Shown in pieces: positions 35,685-45,154 of a DNA stretch of 64,000 nt (its first letter is position 1; each line of letters starts with the position of its first letter). A model generated the notes under the pieces. It saw only the letters and a program-made list of their open reading frames with translations, was not told the DNA's origin and ran no database searches. Made by a program: the position numbers and the translations under genes. The DNA comes from CAJBNH01 sp964447285 (GTDB lineage Bacteria; Myxococcota_A; UBA9042): NCBI GenBank assembly GCA_964447285.1, contig CAYURO010000023.1, positions 11,764 to 75,763 of the forward strand, given 5' to 3'.

Positions 35685-36848
35685 ATGCAGCTCGTCGTGC
35701 AACCCAGCTTCGACCGGATCCCCGCCGCCGCGTGGGACGCGCTGGTCGACGCCGACCACCCGTTCGTCGAGCACGCGTTTCTGCTGGGCCTCGAGCGCAC
35801 GGGCTGCGTGGGAGGACAAACCGGCTGGCAGCCTGCACCGCTGCTGGTGGTGCCGGATGGTGTGGCGGTGGACCCGCTGCCGCTTGACGTCGAGCTGCTG
35901 GGCGCCGCACCGGTCTATCTGAAGGCGGACTCGATGGGCGAGTTCATCTTCGACTTTGCTTGGGCGGACTTTCATCACCGCAACGGCCAGCGCTACTACC
36001 CCAAGGTGGTGGTCGCCGCCCCGTTTTCCCCGGCCACGGGGCCACGGCTGCTGCTGCGTCATGGGCCGCACGCGGACGAGGCGGCGGCGCTGCTGGCGCA
36101 AGGGGTGTTGGCGCTGGCGACGCAGGTCAAGGCCAGCTCGGCGCACTGGCTGTACACGCCCGAGGACCAAGCAAGCCTCTTGGAAGGTCACGGCTACTTT
36201 CGCCGAGAGACGATTCAGGCCTTGTGGCTGAACCCCGGCTATCGCGACTTCGAGGCCTTTCTGGCCACGCGCAAGGCGCGGATCCGCAAGCAGATCCGCC
36301 GCGAGCGCCGCGAGATCGCCGAGTCGGGCCTCGATGTGCGCGTGTGGACGGGACCGGAGATGCAGGACGCCGAGTGGCAGGCGATCGAGCGCTTCTACCG
36401 CGAGAACATCGATCGTCACGGCAACGAGGCCTACCTGAACCCCGCATTCTTTCAGTGGATCCGCCAGCATCTGGCCCACCGCGTGGTCTGCACGCTGGCG
36501 TGCGGTCCCCACGGGTACGTCGCCGGGACGCTGAACTTTCAGAAGGGCGGGACGCTGTACGGCCGCTATTGGGGCTGCATCGAGCCTCGCCCGTTCCTGC
36601 ATTTCGAGCTAGCGTTCTATCGCCTGATGGACCACTGCATTGCCCAAGGGATCGGGCGGTTCGAAGCGGGCGCGGGCGGCGAGCACAAGCTGCAGCGGGG
36701 CATGGAGGCGTCGGTTGTCCATAGCGCCCACTGGATCGCGCACCCGGAGTTGGCCCCCAGCATCGAACAGCACGTGCAGCGCGAGCGGGCCTGGGTGGCA
36801 GACGAACTCGCAGCGCTGGACCGTACTTCTACCCGTCGACAGGCGTAG
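35685..36848 (+). CDS. GNAT/FemAB-like protein (DUF482, 'peptidogalycan biosynthesis' family)
   Basis: A protein of 387 aa. The first half has the ordered DUF482 blocks VEHAFLLGLERTGCVGGQTG, APVYLKADSMGEFIFDFAWA and YYPKVVVAAPFSPATGPRLL. The second half holds RKQIRRERREIAESGLDV, FYRENIDRHGNEAYLN, FFQWIRQHLAHRVV and GRYWGCIEPRPFLHFELAFY. The end carries FEAGAGGEHKLQRGMEASVV. The fold is that of acyl-/aminoacyl-transferases; substrate and reaction are not established for the family. The rhodanese gene follows by 12 bp. Confidence 0.8.
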   Translation: MQLVVQPSFDRIPAAAWDALVDADHPFVEHAFLLGLERTGCVGGQTGWQPAPLLVVPDGVAVDPLPLDVELLGAAPVYLKADSMGEFIFDFAWADFHHRNGQRYYPKVVVAAPFSPATGPRLLLRHGPHADEAAALLAQGVLALATQVKASSAHWLYTPEDQASLLEGHGYFRRETIQALWLNPGYRDFEAFLATRKARIRKQIRRERREIAESGLDVRVWTGPEMQDAEWQAIERFYRENIDRHGNEAYLNPAFFQWIRQHLAHRVVCTLACGPHGYVAGTLNFQKGGTLYGRYWGCIEPRPFLHFELAFYRLMDHCIAQGIGRFEAGAGGEHKLQRGMEASVVHSAHWIAHPELAPSIEQHVQRERAWVADELAALDRTSTRRQA

Positions 36849-36860
36849 TCAGGAGCTCCC

Positions 36861-37145
36861 GTGGACGACATTCGCATCGACCGCACCACTGCGCACCAGC
36901 TCGTGCAGGACGGCGCGTTGCTGGTCGACGTTCGGACGCCGGACGAATTTGCGTTGGGCGCACTGCCCGCTGCGATCAACGTACCCGTGCAGGTGATAGC
37001 CGAGACGATTCAAGACCATGCGACGGAAGACCAGACGCTGGTGCTGTACTGCGTGTCGGGTGCGCGCAGCCATGTGGCGGCGATGATGTTGCGCAGCTTC
37101 GGCTATGCGAAGTCGTACAACTTGGGCGGATTGGACGATTGGTGA
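36861..37145 (+). CDS. Single-domain rhodanese-like sulfurtransferase
   Basis: A protein of 94 aa. The full minimal rhodanese fold is present: LLVDVRTPDEFALGALPAAINVP, then LVLYCVSGARSHVAAMML with active Cys64. The six-residue loop CVSGAR is typical of active sulfurtransferases (GlpE/PspE type). It is cytosolic (no signal) and lies 12 bp after the FemAB-like gene. Confidence 0.88.
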   Translation: MDDIRIDRTTAHQLVQDGALLVDVRTPDEFALGALPAAINVPVQVIAETIQDHATEDQTLVLYCVSGARSHVAAMMLRSFGYAKSYNLGGLDDW

Positions 37146-37148
37146 CGC

Positions 37149-37910
37149 TCAGCGCCCCAGCACCACGATCACCCACACGTCGTACAGCGCGTGCGTCCAC
37201 GCGGCGACGGCGAACCCGCGCACCAGAAACAGCGAGGCGAACACCACGCCGGCCACCGTGCGAAACACGAATGCCGTCAGCGTGAACGGTTCGACGATGT
37301 GGTGTACGGCTGAGAACACCAGCGCCGTCGTCAACACCAGCGCAAACAGCCGCACGCTGGGTCGCCGCCAGTCCTTGCCCAGCCACAGCAGGCCGATGCC
37401 GCCGATGCCCAGCAGCCGGAACACGAATTCCTCGTGCAGACCCGCACCTGCGCTGACCACCAGGCCCGTGATCGGACCCATCTCGCGCGTCGTCGACAGC
37501 GCCGGCCCCGCCGCCATCAGCCAGCCGACCAGGTCGTTGGTCACGGTGCCGCTGATCGACCCCACGATCACGGCGTAGATCGAACACTCGACCAGCAGCG
37601 GCAGAAAGTACTTGGTCTGGAAGCGGTTCTTGCTGGACAGCCAGGCCACCAGACCGACGTTTGCCGCGATCAGCACGGCATAGAACGCCAGATAGCCCAA
37701 GCCCGTCGCCGCTCCAAACGACGACAGCAGGGCGTGCAGTCCGTTCGAGAGGAAATCGACACCGTTGCGCGCCTGCGGCAGCAGCAGGACGCCCAGGCCG
37801 TAGAACACGAGCAGCGGCAGCGTCAAAGCCGCCGACTCCGTGGCACCAGAGCTGTCGCGGAAGTAGGCACGGATGGGGCCCATCGGGCGGACGGCAGGTG
37901 CGGCAGGCAT
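37149..37910 (-). CDS. CPBP-family intramembrane glutamic endopeptidase
   Basis: A protein of 253 aa with about seven hydrophobic segments. The CPBP/CAAX-protease signature is present: EEFVFR (Glu160, Glu161, Arg165), FSAVHHIVEP for motif 2 and HALYD (His240, Asp244) for motif 3. The family includes Rce1, bacteriocin-processing enzymes and the proposed myxosortases that cut MYXO-CTERM tails. A protein with such a tail is encoded at 20022-21113, so this is one candidate processing enzyme; the genome may hold others. It converges with the rhodanese gene (3-bp gap). Confidence 0.85.
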   Translation of the reverse strand: MPAAPAVRPMGPIRAYFRDSSGATESAALTLPLLVFYGLGVLLLPQARNGVDFLSNGLHALLSSFGAATGLGYLAFYAVLIAANVGLVAWLSSKNRFQTKYFLPLLVECSIYAVIVGSISGTVTNDLVGWLMAAGPALSTTREMGPITGLVVSAGAGLHEEFVFRLLGIGGIGLLWLGKDWRRPSVRLFALVLTTALVFSAVHHIVEPFTLTAFVFRTVAGVVFASLFLVRGFAVAAWTHALYDVWVIVVLGR

Positions 37911-37922
37911 GCAGACTCGTCG

Positions 37923-38990
37923 CTAGGTGTGAATGATACGGCCCAGGGCCTTGTGCAGCAGATCGTCGTATTCGGGCAGGAATTCGCCTTGTTCGCTGTC
38001 CAGCCGGTAGGAGGACACCCGCTCGAGATGGCCCTCGTGGACCTCGAGGACGTTGAAGCGCGCTTTGGACGCACTGCCCTTGCGCGACAGCGTCGATGAC
38101 CCGCAACCGATCACGGGAATGTCGGCGCCGATCTGTTGGGCGGCGGCTTGGTCCAACTTGCGCTCGACCGCGTCCGCTCGCACAAGTGCCCGAGTCGCAA
38201 CGATAGGGGCGCGGCGTCCTGGAAGGTGACCTTGGTGCGGGTGGTGCGTGTGTCCATGCAGCACAACGGTTGCGTGGATGTCGTGCATGGTCTCGCCCAA
38301 CGCCTTGCGATCGATCAACGACGCGACGTATTCCGCAGCACCCACGCGGTGATGCAGGTTGTGGTGCACCAGAACGATGCGCACGCGCACGGTCGGCGGC
38401 TCGTTGGCAACCAGCACACGCAAGCGGTCGAGCTGCGCCCGCCCGACGTGGCCAAACGCCAGCAGGGGCGGCGTGGGAATCGCGCTGGACAGTCCGTAGA
38501 TGCGCACATGCGGTGCCGGCGCGCGGACGAACGGGTAGTGCAGCCGTCCCTTGGTCAGCGCGGACCGTTGCGAGTCGGTCTCGTCGACCAGATAGTCCTG
38601 AAAGTACCGTTCGAACCGGTGGTGTCGCAGGGCACCCCGCGTGTACATGTCGTGGTTGCCGGGGATCATGGTGACGTAGTCGGGCGGGCCGATGCGCTCG
38701 ACGACCTGACGCACACGCGCGAATTCGGACTCCAGCGCGAGATTCGTCAGGTCGCCGGTCAGGATGACGTGGTCGATGTCCTCCGCCTGCAAGCGCTCTG
38801 CCAGAAGCTCGGCCACGTGTATGGGGTGGGCGTTGCGGCGCATGCCGGCCAGGTTCACGACGCCGGTCGCGCGCTTGTTCAGAAAGCGGCTCCAGTGGGT
38901 GCCGTCCAATTCGAGCACGTGCAGATCGCTGATATGCGCGATCCGAAAAGGCCGCGGCGATGGCCGTGGGCGTGGGTCAAGAGCGGTCAA
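37923..38990 (-). CDS. Calcineurin-like metallophosphoesterase
   Basis: A protein of 355 aa if it starts at the TTG at 38990, chosen because a GGAGG lies 6 bp upstream and the MPE domain begins 17 residues later; in-frame ATGs further upstream (to 39167) add only low-quality sequence. Metal-binding motifs are in order: HISDLHV, LTGDLTN, IPGNHDMY, and HGHTHHPH with the VHHN His upstream. Di-metal phosphoesterases cleave phosphomono- or diesters; the substrate is not inferable. It lies 12 bp downstream of the CPBP gene start and on the same strand. Similar proteins act on lipids, nucleotides or RNA. Confidence 0.82.
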   Translation of the reverse strand: MTALDPRPRPSPRPFRIAHISDLHVLELDGTHWSRFLNKRATGVVNLAGMRRNAHPIHVAELLAERLQAEDIDHVILTGDLTNLALESEFARVRQVVERIGPPDYVTMIPGNHDMYTRGALRHHRFERYFQDYLVDETDSQRSALTKGRLHYPFVRAPAPHVRIYGLSSAIPTPPLLAFGHVGRAQLDRLRVLVANEPPTVRVRIVLVHHNLHHRVGAAEYVASLIDRKALGETMHDIHATVVLHGHTHHPHQGHLPGRRAPIVATRALVRADAVERKLDQAAAQQIGADIPVIGCGSSTLSRKGSASKARFNVLEVHEGHLERVSSYRLDSEQGEFLPEYDDLLHKALGRIIHT

Positions 38991-39144
38991 GGGGGGCCTC
39001 CAGAGCGGGGGAGAGTTGCAGGGTAGCCGTTTTCGGCGCGTTTCCTGCCATCCTTGATGCAAAACCCTCGTCCCTGTCGACGATTCCCACCCCTGTCGAA
39101 TGCCTCGCCGCACGCTTGCGAACCCCTGCATCTCCAGCTGGCGC

Positions 39145-39173
39145 TTGACAAGGGGGGAGTCTGGCACTACCTA
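39145..39173 (+). promoter_or_regulatory. Sigma-70-type promoter for the yfgM-bamB-like operon
   Basis: A perfect TTGACA (39145-39150), an optimal 17-bp spacer and TACCTA (39168-39173) end 48 bp before the ATG at 39222. GGAGG at 39210-39214 gives the ribosome site. Confidence 0.6.
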
Positions 39174-39221
39174 GCCCCGCCTGCAACGACCCACAGGGCG
39201 GCAGGATTCGGAGGCACTCGC

Positions 39222-40004
39222 ATGGCGCGTCGCGTCAAGAAGACCCGGAAAGAGGAACTCAGGGAACTCCAGGCCCCTGAGATCGTCGAGGTCAAGCTGT
39301 GGTCGCTGAGCGACTGGATGGAGAAGCACTGGCGGCCCGTGCTCGGCACCATTGCGGCCGTTTCGGTCCTGTGGGGCGGCATCGGCATCTACCAGATCGT
39401 CTCCGCCTCGTCCGAGCAGAGCACGGCTGAGGCGACGGCTCAGGTGTTTTCGCAGGCAGCGACTCCGGTCGTGGCGCCTTCGACCACGCCCGACCAGCCC
39501 CCGCCCGCTGCCGACGGCCCCACGTTTGCCACGACCAAGGAGCGCGCCGAGGCGGTGCTCAAGGCCGCGCAGGGCATCGAGAGCCAGTCTCCCGACATCC
39601 TGAAGCTGCTGGTAGCGGGGCAAAAGGCCACGCTGGGCGACTGGAAGGCGCAGCTCGACGCGGTCGATGCCATGCTGCCCAAGGTCCAAGGCGAACCGCT
39701 GGAGATCGCGCTGCGCGAGCAGCGTGCGACCGCGCTGGAGGCTCTGGGCCGTCCCGCCGACGCCGCCGCCGAGTGGCTCAAGTACGGCGAGAAGGTCTCG
39801 ACCCCATTTGGCAAGGCGCTGGCCAAGGTTCGTACGGGCGACCTGTACAACCCGACGCTTGGAGCCAAGACTGCCGACGCCGCCAAGGCCCGCACTGCGT
39901 ACGAGCAGGCGGTTGCAGGCGCGCGCAAGGGTGACAAGGATCCGGCGCCCGGCCCGCTCGCCTTCCTGGTGGCGGATGCCCGGCAGAAGCTCTCGCGGCT
40001 GTAG
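39222..40004 (+). CDS. YfgM-like membrane-anchored TPR-like protein
   Basis: A protein of 260 aa with a Lys/Arg-rich cytosolic N-terminus, one transmembrane segment at about 39-58 (VLGTIAAVSVLWGGIGIYQI), and a large periplasmic part. The periplasmic part has a Pro/Thr-rich linker and then helical pairs (DILKLLVAGQKATLGDWKAQ, LREQRATALEALGRPADAAA, AYEQAVAGARKG) consistent with TPRs. The same topology and the same neighbour (a BamB-like propeller) occur in enterobacterial YfgM, an accessory of the Sec translocon. The gene is followed by bamB-like after 33 bp. Homology to YfgM rests on synteny and topology. Confidence 0.65.
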   Translation: MARRVKKTRKEELRELQAPEIVEVKLWSLSDWMEKHWRPVLGTIAAVSVLWGGIGIYQIVSASSEQSTAEATAQVFSQAATPVVAPSTTPDQPPPAADGPTFATTKERAEAVLKAAQGIESQSPDILKLLVAGQKATLGDWKAQLDAVDAMLPKVQGEPLEIALREQRATALEALGRPADAAAEWLKYGEKVSTPFGKALAKVRTGDLYNPTLGAKTADAAKARTAYEQAVAGARKGDKDPAPGPLAFLVADARQKLSRL

Positions 40005-40037
40005 TCGCCCGCGCGCCGCTCAAGGAAAGGTCCAGAC

Positions 40038-41231
40038 ATGCACCCCCTTGTCCGCCGCGGTTCGCCGCTCGCCTTTGCCGTCTATCTCGTCTTGGCGATG
40101 ACCGCGACGCTTGTGGCGACGCTCCCATCGCCTTCGGCCCAAGCCCAACCGCAGCCGTTTCAGGCACGTCAGCCCCTGTTCAGCGTCCGTTGGCGCACGC
40201 CCTTGGTCGACCCGCCCAGCATCGACTGGAAGCCCAGAGAGCGCGCGGGGGTGGTCATTTCTCCCCAAGGCGGTCTGATGTTCGCCGGTTCGGCGACGGG
40301 CGTGCACGCGCTGCAGACCGCGGATGGCAAGCGGCTGTGGCACCACAAGACGACGGAGTCGGTGGAGTCTCGGCCTGCGCTGTGGAATGGCGTCTTGTAC
40401 GCCGCGACCTTGAGCGGTGCCGTGTGGGCGCTGGACGCAAGGACCGGCGAGCCGGTGTGGGACGTACCGACCAAGCTGGACGCGGCCGTGCAGGCGCCGA
40501 TTGCCGCAGACGACAAGCAGATTTACGTCGCGGTCGCCCCCAGCTCGCTGGTCGCGCTGGACCGCAAGACCGGCAAGCCCGCGTGGCGCTACAACGATGA
40601 CACGGTGCGCGAGTTCCTGATCACCGGCCAGTCGGGTGCCTTGGTCGTGGGGCAGCAGCTCTGGTTCGGCACGGCGTCGGGAAAGCTCGTGGCGCTGTCG
40701 ACCCGCGACGGTGGCGTGAACTGGCAAGTCTCGCTCGACCGCCCCGATCACGGACCCTATGCCGACATCGACACGACTCCGGTCTACGTCTCGCGTCCGG
40801 ACGCCAAGGACCGGCCGGGCGACTGGGTGCTTGCGGCCAGCTTCAACGGCGGACTGTTCGCGGTGTCTGCGGTGGACGGCGCTGCGATCTGGCAGTACCC
40901 GGTCGAGGCACTGGGCCAGCCGGTCGTCGCAGGTGGGCTTGTGTATACCGTTTCGTCCAATGGGGAATTGCACATTCTGGACCTGGCGACGGGCAAGCCG
41001 ATGGTCACCCGCAAGCTCGACGGAGCGCCGGCCGGCACGTTGGCCGTCCTGCGGTCAGGGCTGCTGCTGGTGCCGGGTGAATTGGGCCTCGACGCCGTTT
41101 CCCCCCGCACTGGACAGGCTTCGGCACGCGCCATGACCGAGACCGGCTTCTCTGCCGCGCCGACCGTCGTGGGAGACCGGGTGTTTGCGGTGTCGAACGG
41201 CGGCGTGCTGTACGCACTCTCGCTGCGCTGA
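40038..41231 (+). CDS. BamB-like PQQ-type beta-propeller protein
   Basis: A protein of 397 aa with a signal peptide (hydrophobic run LAFAVYLVLAMTATLVATL, cut near AQAQ). Repeated propeller blades of about 40-45 aa have the form DGKRLWHHKT, TGEPVWDVPT, TGKPAWRYND, GGVNWQVSLD, DGAAIWQYPV. There is no lipobox, whereas E. coli BamB is a lipoprotein, so it may be soluble in the periplasm. The gene follows the YfgM-like gene, as in enterobacteria. BamB helps fold outer-membrane proteins with BamA; a role as a PQQ dehydrogenase is not supported by active-site motifs. Confidence 0.75.
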   Translation: MHPLVRRGSPLAFAVYLVLAMTATLVATLPSPSAQAQPQPFQARQPLFSVRWRTPLVDPPSIDWKPRERAGVVISPQGGLMFAGSATGVHALQTADGKRLWHHKTTESVESRPALWNGVLYAATLSGAVWALDARTGEPVWDVPTKLDAAVQAPIAADDKQIYVAVAPSSLVALDRKTGKPAWRYNDDTVREFLITGQSGALVVGQQLWFGTASGKLVALSTRDGGVNWQVSLDRPDHGPYADIDTTPVYVSRPDAKDRPGDWVLAASFNGGLFAVSAVDGAAIWQYPVEALGQPVVAGGLVYTVSSNGELHILDLATGKPMVTRKLDGAPAGTLAVLRSGLLLVPGELGLDAVSPRTGQASARAMTETGFSAAPTVVGDRVFAVSNGGVLYALSLR

Positions 41232-41316
41232 CCCGCCCTTGCGCCCGCGCGCGGATTCACCGAACCTGCCCATTCCAACGCGCCCCTCTCGCCGCGCCCA
41301 GGCCTGCGAGGTCTCG

Positions 41317-42501
41317 ATGACAACACGTGTTTCTGCGGTATCCGGTCTCTTGTTCGCGTCCATGGCGCTGTTGCTCGTCATGGGCTGCGGTGCCAAGACG
41401 ACTTCGACCGGCTCCCTCGCGGCCGATGTGACGCCGTCCGATGACCAGACCGCGGCCGACACCAGCACCGACGACGCTGCGGATACCCCGACAGGCGAAA
41501 TCGCTGCCACGGAGTGCGTCGCGCTGGGGCAGGGCGAGTGCGACGCCTCGTCGGAGTGCGGGTCCGGCAAGTACTGCGACCCCTGCACGCGCAAGTGTCT
41601 GACGGAACGCGGGTTGTGTGACCCTTGCGAGTTCGACGTGCAGTGCGAAAAGGCGGCATTGGGGTCGCTGTGCCTAACGTTCCTGACGGGAGGTTCTTAC
41701 TGCGGCCGGGCGTGCTTGGGCCAGGCGGGCTGTCCGGTGGACCACGAGTGCAAGAAGGTGGCGCCGCAGGGAGAGATGCAGTGCGTGCCCAAGAGCGGCA
41801 GCTGTGCCCCCCAGTCCGGCGCGTGCAAGACCGACGGAGACTGCCCGTTCCAGACCATCTGCAACGCCGACTATGGCAAGTGCGTCCCCGGCTGCACCCA
41901 GGACGAGAACTGCGCGTCGCCCAACGTCTGCTCGCTGGGCCGCTGCGTGGCCCCCTGCACCGAAGACGCCGGCTGCAAGGTCCTTTCCGCCGACGCCGTG
42001 TGCAAGGACCTGCACTGCAGGATCGCCGGCGGCTGCCTATCGTCGGTCGAGTGCGAGACGCCGGAGACCCACTGCAACCTGAAGGACCACAAGTGCGTGC
42101 CCGGCTGCGCGGTGGACGCCGACTGCAAGGACTTCGCCCTGGGCTGCGAGAACGGCAAGTGCGTCAAGAAGGGTTGCGACAAGAACTGGCAGTGCTCGTT
42201 CAGCCAAGTGTGCAACACCGTGACCCGGCAGTGTCAGGCCGCTGAGGGGCCATTCTGCGCGGCCTGCAACCCCGACGACGAGAACGTGCCAGAGTGCGGC
42301 GGAAAGCCCAATGCCTGCTTCAAGATGTCCGACGCGGACGACAAGGAGATGGGCGCTTTCTGCGGCTTGGTGTGCGGCAACGACCCGGCGGGCGCGTGTC
42401 CTCAGGGCTGGGGCTGCATGGAACTCAAGGACGACAAGGGCACCTCGCAGGGCAAGTACTGCCTGCGCCAGTGCTGGAGCAAGCCCGTCGGCGCCCCCTG
42501 A
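41317..42501 (+). CDS. Cys-rich secreted lipoprotein
   Basis: A protein of 394 aa. The signal ends at lipobox LLVMGC (Cys24), then an acidic/Thr linker (TPSDDQTAADTSTDDAADTP). About ten short Cys modules follow (CDASSECGSGKYCDPCTRKC, CGRACLGQAGCPVDHEC, CKTDGDCPFQTICNADYGKC, CAVDADCKDFALGC and so on), ending with a less repetitive domain. The modules have the C-x-x-D-x-D-C flavour of the giant protein at 12666 but are not the DDGN type. Likely disulfide-bonded and surface exposed. Function unknown. Confidence 0.75.
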   Translation: MTTRVSAVSGLLFASMALLLVMGCGAKTTSTGSLAADVTPSDDQTAADTSTDDAADTPTGEIAATECVALGQGECDASSECGSGKYCDPCTRKCLTERGLCDPCEFDVQCEKAALGSLCLTFLTGGSYCGRACLGQAGCPVDHECKKVAPQGEMQCVPKSGSCAPQSGACKTDGDCPFQTICNADYGKCVPGCTQDENCASPNVCSLGRCVAPCTEDAGCKVLSADAVCKDLHCRIAGGCLSSVECETPETHCNLKDHKCVPGCAVDADCKDFALGCENGKCVKKGCDKNWQCSFSQVCNTVTRQCQAAEGPFCAACNPDDENVPECGGKPNACFKMSDADDKEMGAFCGLVCGNDPAGACPQGWGCMELKDDKGTSQGKYCLRQCWSKPVGAP

Positions 42502-42523
42502 CCTGACCTGCATGACACAGGGA

Positions 42524-42552
42524 TGACGTTGCACCGTCAGGAACGGTACAAT
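42524..42552 (+). promoter_or_regulatory. Candidate hemE promoter with overlapping inverted repeat
   Basis: A good -10 TACAAT (42547-42552) has a weak -35 (TGACGT, 42524-42529) 17 bp upstream. A small inverted repeat ACCGT-N5-ACGGT (42533-42547) ends on the -10 and could be an operator. A GAGGAAG site precedes hemE. Confidence 0.4.
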
Positions 42553-42611
42553 ACGCGCCCTGTCCGACGACCGCGCCGGGACGCACGCCGCATCGAACCC
42601 GAAGAGGAAGC

Positions 42612-43685
42612 ATGACCCTGATGACGCACCGAGAGCGTTTCCTGGCCGCCCTGAACCACCAGCCGGTGGACCGCCCCCCCGTGTGGTTGATGCGTCAGGC
42701 CGGACGCTTCCTGCCCGAGTACCGAGAAGTCCGCAAAGGCCATAGCTTTCTCGATATGGTCCGCACGCCGGAGCTGGCGACCGAGGTGACGCTGCAACCG
42801 CTGCGTCGGTTCGGCATCGATGCGGCGATCCTGTTCTCGGACATCCTGACCATCCCCGAGGCATTCGGGATGCGCGTCGACTTCCCGGAGGGGGGCCCGG
42901 TCCTATCCCCGCCGATCCGCACGGCTGAGGATGTGCGCCGTCTGCCACGTGCGGAAGTCCGCGAGTCGCTTCACTATGTCGGCGACGCTGTCCGTATGAT
43001 CCACGGCGAGCTGGGGGGCAAGCACGCGCTGCTGGGCTTCTCTGGGGCACCCTGGACGCTCGCCTGCTACATGGTGGAAGGCAAGGGTTCGAAGTCGTAC
43101 GACACCATCAAGGCGATGCTGTATTCGGCGCCCGAGACGCTGACCGCGCTGCTGGACAAGCTGGCCGACGCCGTGATCGACTACCTGCTGATGCAGCTGG
43201 AAGCCGGCGCGGACGCGGTGCAGCTGTTCGACACGTGGGCGGGCGAGCTGCGGGCGGCAGACTACGACAAGTACGTGCGGCCCTCGACCCTGCGGATCAT
43301 TCAGGCAATTCAGGCCAAGGGCCACAAGATCATGGTGTTTGCGCGCCATCCGGGCCACCTGACCGAGAGCACGGTGCGGCTGGGTGCCGACGGTTTGGGC
43401 CTCGACTGGCGCGTGGACATGGCCCAGGTCCGCAAGGCCCTGCTGGGGCTGGGGCAGCGTCCGACGGTGCTGCAAGGCAACCTGGACCCGATCGAGCTGT
43501 TCGCCCCGCGTCAGCACATCGAGCGCCGTGTGCAGGAGATGTTCGCAGCGGCGGGCGGCGGCACCGGCTGGATCGCCAACCTGGGCCACGGCGTGGTGCC
43601 CCCGACACCGATCTCGGGCGTCGAGGCTTTCGTTAACGCAGTCAGTGAGCTGCGCGTGGTGTCCGGCCGAGGACCGGTGGCATGA
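42612..43685 (+). CDS. hemE: Uroporphyrinogen decarboxylase
   Basis: A protein of 357 aa. The family signature PPVWLMRQAGRFLPEYREVR is at the N-terminus; FSDILTIPEAFGM, GFSGAPWTLACYMVEG and GNLDPIELFAP all fit. The enzyme converts uroporphyrinogen III to coproporphyrinogen III. The ATGA overlap with hemG (43682-43685) couples the two genes. This is the classical protoporphyrin route. Confidence 0.96.
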   Translation: MTLMTHRERFLAALNHQPVDRPPVWLMRQAGRFLPEYREVRKGHSFLDMVRTPELATEVTLQPLRRFGIDAAILFSDILTIPEAFGMRVDFPEGGPVLSPPIRTAEDVRRLPRAEVRESLHYVGDAVRMIHGELGGKHALLGFSGAPWTLACYMVEGKGSKSYDTIKAMLYSAPETLTALLDKLADAVIDYLLMQLEAGADAVQLFDTWAGELRAADYDKYVRPSTLRIIQAIQAKGHKIMVFARHPGHLTESTVRLGADGLGLDWRVDMAQVRKALLGLGQRPTVLQGNLDPIELFAPRQHIERRVQEMFAAAGGGTGWIANLGHGVVPPTPISGVEAFVNAVSELRVVSGRGPVA

Positions 43686-45151
43686 CGATGCACGACCCGA
43701 CATCGCACGACGAGTGCGTCGACTTGGCGGTCGTGGGCGGCGGAATGGCCGGCCTTGCGGCAGCTTGGGCGGCGCATCGGCGCGGTTGGCGGGTACGTCT
43801 GCTGGAGGCTGGTCGCTCGGTCGGTGGCAAGATCCGCACGGAGCGACGCGACGGCTATCTGACCGAGTCGGGTCCCCACAGCTTCGCGGGTCACGCTGCC
43901 GGCATCTGGCAGTTGATCGACGAGATCGGTCTGCAGGACCAGGTCGTCGCCGCCGAACCGCCGCTTGACCGCTTCGTATACCGCCATCGCCGCGCCCGTC
44001 GCCTGCCGCAGGGACCCGGATCTCTGCTAAGCGGCGATTACATGAGTCTTGGCGGCAAGTTGCGGATGCTGGCAGAGCCGTTCGTGTTCGGCGACGCCCA
44101 CTCCGATGACACGGTGATGAGCTTTGCGCGGCGCCGGCTGGGGCGTGAGGCGGCGCAGTACCTGATCACGCCGCTGGTCTCTGGCGTATTTGGTGGCGAC
44201 CCGGAATCGCTGGGTGCTCGCGACGCCTTTCCGCGCCTGTGGCAGTGGGAGCACCAGTCCGGCAGCGTGCTGATGGGGGCCCTGATGGGGTGGACCCTGC
44301 GCCGCGAGGTTGCCCACGAGGTGGACGCGGACGGGACCGGCACACGCAGGGGCCTGTATTCGTTCCGGGATGGCTTTGACATGCTGCCCAAGGGTCTGGC
44401 GGCCGCGCTGCCCCCCGGGACCGTTCGCACGACGTCGATGGTCCAGGGCGTGGAGAAGCAGAGCGACGGTACGTTCATCGTCCGATGTGCGGCCACGGCG
44501 GACGCGCGAGAGGTTGGCTATGTGCGGGCGCGGCGGGTCATCATCGCCGCCCCAGCCCGCATCGGCGCGACGCTGTTGCGGGATGTGCCGCGGGCCCACG
44601 AGCTGCTGGCCCATGTGCAGAACTGCCGCATTGCGCTGGTGCATCTGGGCGGTCCCAATCCGGACGGTTTGGCGCCGCGGGGCTCGGGACTGCTGATCCC
44701 GCCGGGCGAGGGGCTGCGGACGCTGGGGATCCTGATGCCGTCCAGCCTGTTCCCCAACCGCGCGCCGGAAGGGCATTGGCTGCACACCGGGTTTGTCGGG
44801 GGGGCGCTCGACCCGGATGCCGTCGACCTGACGGACGACACGCTGATCTCGTTGGTCGACCGCGCGCAGCGGCAGGCCTTTCCGCCGGGCAAGGAACAGC
44901 GGCCGCTTGAGACGACCTTTGCCACCGTCGTGCGTTGGCGCGAGGCGATTCCGCAATACCGCGTGGGTCACCGCGATGCCATGGCCGAGGCGGTCGACCT
45001 TGTCGAGGCGACGCTGCCCGGGGTGACGCTTGCCGGCAGCCACTTGCAGGGAATCAGCGTGAACGAAGCGGCGTTGTCAGGCTTGGCGGCCGTACAGCGA
45101 CTGGCTCGTCTGGACAACGGGGATGCCCCCGACCGCAAGAGGGAGCCGTAG
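43682..45151 (+). CDS. hemG: Protoporphyrinogen oxidase (HemY type)
   Basis: A protein of 489 aa. The FAD Rossmann motif VVGGGMAGLAAAWAAHRRGW is followed by VRLLEAGRSVGGKIRTERRD and the substrate-side loop SGPHSF. FVFGDAHSDDTVMSFARRRLG and VSGVFGGDPESLGARDAFPR match HemY proteins, and TLAGSHLQGISVNEAA closes the FAD site. It oxidises protoporphyrinogen (or coproporphyrinogen) IX with O2. Some homologues are coproporphyrinogen oxidases, so the exact substrate is not certain. Overlaps hemE by ATGA; hemA follows by 3 bp. Confidence 0.9.
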   Translation: MTMHDPTSHDECVDLAVVGGGMAGLAAAWAAHRRGWRVRLLEAGRSVGGKIRTERRDGYLTESGPHSFAGHAAGIWQLIDEIGLQDQVVAAEPPLDRFVYRHRRARRLPQGPGSLLSGDYMSLGGKLRMLAEPFVFGDAHSDDTVMSFARRRLGREAAQYLITPLVSGVFGGDPESLGARDAFPRLWQWEHQSGSVLMGALMGWTLRREVAHEVDADGTGTRRGLYSFRDGFDMLPKGLAAALPPGTVRTTSMVQGVEKQSDGTFIVRCAATADAREVGYVRARRVIIAAPARIGATLLRDVPRAHELLAHVQNCRIALVHLGGPNPDGLAPRGSGLLIPPGEGLRTLGILMPSSLFPNRAPEGHWLHTGFVGGALDPDAVDLTDDTLISLVDRAQRQAFPPGKEQRPLETTFATVVRWREAIPQYRVGHRDAMAEAVDLVEATLPGVTLAGSHLQGISVNEAALSGLAAVQRLARLDNGDAPDRKREP

Positions 45152-45154
45152 ACA

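Noticed and set aside
40038..41231. PQQ-dependent alcohol dehydrogenase
   Set aside because: Only propeller blades are present; the adjacent-Cys ring, Asp base and C-terminal cytochrome domain of those enzymes are absent, and the YfgM-like neighbour fits BamB.
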